Part shown: piece by piece, positions 7,601 to 9,751 of the stretch
Layout: every line of letters starts with the position of its first letter
How positions within the stretch are numbered: the stretch's first letter is position 1
Assembly: GCA_021796135.1 (NCBI GenBank)
Contig: JAJYOQ010000126.1
Coordinates: 1 to 9,751 of the forward strand
Length of the DNA: 9,751 nucleotides
Direction: 5' to 3'
From: Bacteroidota bacterium
GTDB taxonomy: Bacteria > Bacteroidota > Ignavibacteria > Ignavibacteriales > Ignavibacteriaceae
Translations under genes and position numbers: made by a program
Notes under the pieces: model-generated
Databases searched by the model: none
What the model was told of the DNA's origin: nothing
What the model saw: the letters and a program-made list of their open reading frames with translations, nothing else

Positions 7601-8883
7601 TCGTGCTTAAAGTTCGGAGCTTTCTTTCTGCCAAGCATTTCATATTCTAAAAAAGATAGGTGTCGTTTCTGCGTCAGCTCACGCTGTTTCAGAAGCAACT
7701 CAATAATTCTTTCAATAAGAAGAATCGCTCTATCGCCGTGGTCGGTCATAAACAGTTTAATGTTCTTATTAAAGGTTAATAAATTTGTTTGAAAATATTT
7801 TTGCGTAATTTTTTCGATTTGCTGGCTTGATTCCAAATTAGAAAATATATTAAACTGTTGCTGCAACGAGTTCAAAAGATTGGAGCTGACCTGGTTCTGC
7901 TTTATTTTCACCAAAGCTTCTTTAAAGAGTTGAACATTTATCTGCGGAAGCGCCCCTTTTATTATCGAACGAATTTCTTCCCATACTAACGGCGCATCGT
8001 ACTTAGCGGCTAAAGGATTTGATTGTATGATTTTTCTAAACTTGTAATAATCGACTTCTTTTTCCAAATGGAAATGACGATTAAACTTACCCGCAACTTC
8101 GAGACATAAATTTTTATAAGTATAGAATTCCGGCTTAACTACTTTGCTTTCTAACTCACTCGAATTAAGCAGAGCGTAGTATAGTCTTTCTGCCATATTT
8201 TTAAGAAAGTTATTGTAAGTAATAAATAATTTTTTAGCGGGATTTAATGAAGTCTTAAGAAGATAATAAATTGACAAAGTTGTTTTACCGCTACCCGCTG
8301 TTCCCGAAAGCATAATAGGCAAGGGAGTTGTAAGCAGCGTTGATTGAACCGGCGTTAATTGCAAGTATAGTTCAAAGTCATCTTTAGTGTACGATTGAAC
8401 CCGCTGCCATTCTTCTCCCGCTAAGGTGTACCACTTCTGCTGTCCGGAATCGTCGCTTACTTTTTTTGTAATACTTTCTTGTGTAACATATTTATCATCT
8501 AACTCGTTAAAGTATAATTCTTCCGATAGTTCTTCTTTATAAGGTTTGAAATAAATAAAAGGGACATTCTCCGGCAGGATGTTTTTACTTTTTTGTGAAA
8601 TATCGTCGTGAGCAACTATTCCCCAAACATAAATAAGCAATGTACTTTTGTCGTGTTGAGTTTCATCGTAGCCTAAAGTAAAAAGAATGCGGTTTGCTTT
8701 ATCGAGTCGTGCTTCAAAAACAGTTTTATTCGATGCAACTCCTTTTATCTTTTTAACCTTCAGTCCGCCATCCCAGGTGCCGATTTCTAAAAACTCAAAT
8801 TTCTGTTTTATACGCTCCCTATTTTTCTCTGATTGGCTAAGTAAATATTTTTTGAATGAATCGTTAATTAATACTTTGAACAT
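4603..8883 (-). CDS. RelE/ParE-like domain + UvrD-type SF1 helicase + long TPR-like repeat protein
   Basis: This is a 1426-residue predicted cytoplasmic ATP-driven nucleic-acid motor. Residues 1-95 resemble the RelE/ParE toxin fold (LKVKKIKG 41-48, VFEARLDKANRILFT 55-69, LLIYVWGIVAHDDI 82-95). After a linker, residues about 170-700 form a superfamily 1 helicase with a full motif set: Q motif LTPVQ (Gln180), Walker A GTAGSGKTT (194-202, Lys200), motif II ACDEVQD (Asp478, Glu479), III LLLTGDVKQI (501-510), IV NFRSSGSIVELAN (541-553), V YEAKGLEFDTVFLW (629-642), VI LLYVAITRAQ (676-685, Arg683). About 250 residues separate motif Ia from II, a large 1B insertion. Residues about 730-1426 are TPR-like helical repeats (units such as KAAENYERCGDFYKALQLY). 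No nuclease domain beyond the RelE-like fold is evident. The start at ATG 8883 is supported by AGGA at 8887-8890 and an upstream in-frame stop. The helicase-TPR arrangement recalls TRANK1. Biological function is unknown. Confidence 0.85.
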   Translation of the reverse strand: MFKVLINDSFKKYLLSQSEKNRERIKQKFEFLEIGTWDGGLKVKKIKGVASNKTVFEARLDKANRILFTLGYDETQHDKSTLLIYVWGIVAHDDISQKSKNILPENVPFIYFKPYKEELSEELYFNELDDKYVTQESITKKVSDDSGQQKWYTLAGEEWQRVQSYTKDDFELYLQLTPVQSTLLTTPLPIMLSGTAGSGKTTLSIYYLLKTSLNPAKKLFITYNNFLKNMAERLYYALLNSSELESKVVKPEFYTYKNLCLEVAGKFNRHFHLEKEVDYYKFRKIIQSNPLAAKYDAPLVWEEIRSIIKGALPQINVQLFKEALVKIKQNQVSSNLLNSLQQQFNIFSNLESSQQIEKITQKYFQTNLLTFNKNIKLFMTDHGDRAILLIERIIELLLKQRELTQKRHLSFLEYEMLGRKKAPNFKHDRKNIYKVFEFYQDKLDGDGLWDELDLSREVINILVEREPAEYVYDIVACDEVQDLTDSQHNLLFYLVRNPLNLLLTGDVKQIINPSGFRWEELKRHFYDRELPTPQLTFLNLNFRSSGSIVELANTLLELKGSLLGTSAEELKEDWKYKGRPPVVAFGLNEKEMIENIKGIGAKKTILVRNEDEKNKLKNLFETELVFTIYEAKGLEFDTVFLWKFCSEIKTSDIWKVILEDSRRDTHDANIKHELNLLYVAITRAQKELLIYDGKNPSVIWQSDLLKEQIYQTDEPAYINKLWNVISTPEEWIEQGNYFFEREFYKAAIECFKNSGNELLTAKAEAFYREKIGEYYKAAVNFEKLGEKNKAAENYERCGDFYKALQLYNELQLKDKILACTIKTFEKEKRFEELANIYLSIAEYQKALDSFVKSGNYQMAAEISYNFLKDIAGAAKYYEQAGSFADSAKLYLKLKKIEHAAELYEKANDFPNAVKLWRKLKNQQRLIKIYQTTKQLEPLLLIYEKERSFENSVKVLREMVSSKEIDLKGEANAYFKKKNYFSALIRFYLANDNNGVAESAFKLKYFSDSAKYFDLAGNHFQAARSYYKIKKYEEAFSQYLNSPEDEQLNFVNAKKIGNNLGREKLVNEAKSFTEQKKYLQAFVCYDLMRDGINAGFCQIELGNIEQAYSIWNRTWSDDRFEIIADRCLEKNTITIGVKYILSLSFNSDNPYFYKIDLYSSNSRLVKMMSIYFQDNNDTKELEHWVFTLKKLDVDYHYYEEICQLYERIDNYNSYYAYLVKLKHVDKKKFDKIRIKYEIEYEHLKNTVSELAAIKLYFINKKENYEKIIEQLPVNNNNYKLFVKSKHIEKAARYLADNNMMEYTKELLLEKGDHLLLGKIQEEKGMIGEAAHSYRLSGEFIKSAELYFKIDNKEIAADMFVRGKKYQSALNIYLQLEKKNYNKITELYEKLGEYRKAGELYLKLRKPKKAEKCFKKITKPGLFDNIEK

Positions 8884-8886
8884 TAT

Positions 8887-8890
8887 TCCT
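8887..8890 (-). promoter_or_regulatory. Ribosome binding site of the RelE-UvrD-TPR gene
   Basis: On the - strand AGGA lies 3 bases before the ATG at 8883. The spacing is short but usable. The in-frame TAA a few codons upstream leaves no earlier start. Confidence 0.45.
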
Positions 8891-8934
8891 GCAAATAATT
8901 AGATTATTCTTAAGTTTGGGTTTATAACTCTTCC

Positions 8935-9438
8935 TCAAGTTAAGATTGTCAACCCAAGTAAATTATTTTTCTCATCATAATCAAAGATAACAGGAAAGTT
9001 TTTCAAGTCCTGTTTTCTTAACTCCCAGGGGAAACCTCCATATTTCTTTTTCCCTATCTTCTTTCCTTCAACATTTAGTTTTATACTAATAAGTCGTTCA
9101 TAAATAATGCACTCAATGCCTCTCTCCTTTACTGTTACGCCTCTATCTGATGCAATATTAAATGTCTTAGTAAGTAATCTTGACTTGTAAGAATTATGCA
9201 CATCAACATTCACTTCGGCACCGTGAAAGTCAATAGTGTCATTAACAATCTGTGCTTTATTTTTGCTTGGAAAAGTTTTATCAGAATTAGGAGTCAATCT
9301 TTTCCCAATTTTCTTTTGTCCAACCCGGGGAATCAAATAATAAAATTCATTTGCAGATTTCACCTTCCCGCAATTTCGACAAGTTTCTTTTTTATCTCTT
9401 GTTTTTTTGTAGCCGTCTTTGCTTGCTGGGATTATCAT
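8935..9438 (-). CDS. Unrecognised 167-residue protein: N-terminal CxxC, DUF2283-like C-terminal end
   Basis: I do not recognise this protein as a whole. It begins with a basic stretch and CRNCGKVKSANEFYYL (Cys20, Cys23), the type of CxxC half-site seen at the front of small zinc-binding or HNH-associated proteins. A second CxxC is missing; His72, His81 and Cys110 are the only other obvious metal-ligand candidates. The middle is rich in lysine and beta-type segments (ECIIYERLISIKLNVEG, 109-125). The last 20 residues, FPVIFDYDEKNNLLGLTILT (148-167), look like the closing strand motif of DUF2283 (VDYDEDGRIVGIEIL-like). DUF2283 proteins are often found beside small RelE-fold toxins. No signal peptide or membrane segment is seen. 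The ATG at 9438 follows an in-frame stop, so it is the first possible start. The gene ends 51 bases before the RelE-UvrD-TPR gene, same strand, and the two are probably co-transcribed. Confidence 0.65.
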   Translation of the reverse strand: MIIPASKDGYKKTRDKKETCRNCGKVKSANEFYYLIPRVGQKKIGKRLTPNSDKTFPSKNKAQIVNDTIDFHGAEVNVDVHNSYKSRLLTKTFNIASDRGVTVKERGIECIIYERLISIKLNVEGKKIGKKKYGGFPWELRKQDLKNFPVIFDYDEKNNLLGLTILT

Positions 9439-9458
9439 TTTTTATCCATTATTTAATT

Positions 9459-9490
9459 CAAAATTAGTTTTATAACTTTCAAAAGGCAAA
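9459..9490 (-). promoter_or_regulatory. Candidate Bacteroidota-type promoter for the two-gene - strand unit
   Basis: Read on the - strand, TTTG (9490-9487) is followed after 20 bases by TAATTTTG (9466-9459). This is an exact fit to the -33 TTTG / -7 TAnnTTTG pattern known from Bacteroides-type sigma factors. The implied leader before ATG 9438 would be short, about 15 bases. AT-rich DNA yields such matches by chance, and the organism is not certain. Confidence 0.35.
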
Positions 9491-9496
9491 TTACAA

Positions 9497-9522
9497 TCAA
9501 CTTCCTTCAAGTGAAGGATTGA
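9497..9522. repeat. Inverted repeat/hairpin upstream of the small gene
   Basis: TCCTTCA (9503-9509) and TGAAGGA (9512-9518) form a near-perfect palindrome around AG. TCAA (9497-9500) and TTGA (9519-9522) extend the stem past a 2-base bulge. No T-run follows on either strand, so an operator or RNA structure just upstream of the candidate promoter is more plausible than a terminator. Confidence 0.45.
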
Positions 9523-9587
9523 GTACTCTTTCAAGCAAAACTAAGAAAGCATCTATTCGGGGCGGACAAGAAGCGATTATGCTAAAC

Positions 9588-9609
9588 AAAAAAAATCCAA
9601 TCAGTTGGA
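9588..9609 (-). terminator. Weak intrinsic-terminator-like hairpin for a gene entering from the right
   Basis: On the - strand TCCAA-CTGA-TTGGA (9609-9596) is followed at once by eight T (9595-9588). The stem is only 5 bp, so it is weak, but hairpin plus T-run is in the right order to end a - strand transcript coming from beyond 9751. Confidence 0.3.
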
Positions 9610-9751
9610 ATAATAAAATGACGTCATCATTTATATGGTGAATCAGCCAAAATATTTTCAGATGCATATTAGCGAAATAATGGCTCAAAGCAAAAATAAT
9701 TTTAATTTTCTTTTAATTTTATGCCGGACAATGTAAATTATAATTAAAGAT

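Larger units (their letters stand above)
9439..9751. other. AT-rich noncoding right edge
   Basis: I see no convincing gene here. Apart from the promoter candidate and two hairpins listed separately, it holds a 10-bp perfect palindrome ATGACGTCAT (9618-9627) and a run of TTTAATTTT repeats (about 9700-9720). It probably separates the - strand two-gene unit from another gene to the right. Confidence 0.6.

Noticed and set aside
9196..9456. 86-codon + strand frame opposite the small gene
   Set aside because: It is the complementary shadow of the 167-residue gene, which has the better start, context and motifs.
9618..9627. Palindrome ATGACGTCAT as a specific operator
   Set aside because: It is a single 10-bp palindrome far from any start codon with no second copy; chance is enough to explain it.
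9497..9688. 63-codon - strand frame with a hydrophobic stretch (ILLFQLIGFFLFSIIA)
   Set aside because: It spans the terminator-like hairpin and ends inside the palindrome, has no clear ribosome binding site, and such hydrophobic frames are common by chance in AT-rich DNA.
9739..9744. TATAAT as a -10 box at the right edge
   Set aside because: No -35-like element sits at the proper distance, and the region is AT-rich.

Overview
The window is AT-rich bacterial DNA carrying two gene blocks that converge on each other. Protein style, the mixture of ATG and TTG starts, and one Bacteroidota-type promoter match suggest the Bacteroidota/Chlorobiota/Ignavibacteria group. That assignment is an inference, because no rRNA or other marker gene is present. 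The left end shows a sign of a contig edge: bases 1-112 are a perfect inverted copy of 1095-1206.

Left block (about 113-4457, + strand): the tail of an operon for a membrane complex of the complex I/group 4 hydrogenase superfamily, in the order hyfE-like, hyfF-like, hyfG-like (NuoC-NuoD fusion), then a fused hyfH-hyfI-like protein (NuoI-type ferredoxin plus NuoB-type small subunit). Gene gaps are 2, 13 and 17 bases. The large subunit lacks all four nickel-ligand cysteines and any cleavable tail, so this is best read as an 'energy-converting hydrogenase related' (Ehr) complex and not a working [NiFe] hydrogenase. The iron-sulfur ligands and the proton-channel residues are kept. Electrons would pass along the ferredoxin-like clusters to the NuoB-like cluster, and the redox reaction would be coupled to ion movement in HyfF. 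The donor and acceptor are unknown. The upstream subunits (hyfB/hyfC-like) lie outside the window.

Middle (4458-4602): a short convergent gap with no convincing terminator. It holds a GTG-started frame interrupted by stops, which may be a gene remnant or chance.

Right block (9438 down to 4603, - strand): a probable two-gene unit. The first gene encodes a 167-residue unrecognised protein with an N-terminal CxxC and a C-terminal segment like the end of DUF2283. The second encodes a 1426-residue protein joining a RelE/ParE-like N-terminal domain, a complete UvrD-type superfamily 1 helicase and about 700 residues of TPR-like repeats. The helicase-TPR half recalls eukaryotic TRANK1. This block is the best candidate for an undescribed system: a toxin-like RNase fold tethered to a helicase motor and a large protein-binding scaffold, with a small partner that might be its regulator or antitoxin. 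Defence or nucleic-acid surveillance is possible but unproven.

Right end (9439-9751): noncoding as far as can be seen. Read on the - strand it contains a weak terminator-like hairpin, a second hairpin, and a promoter candidate just upstream of the small gene.
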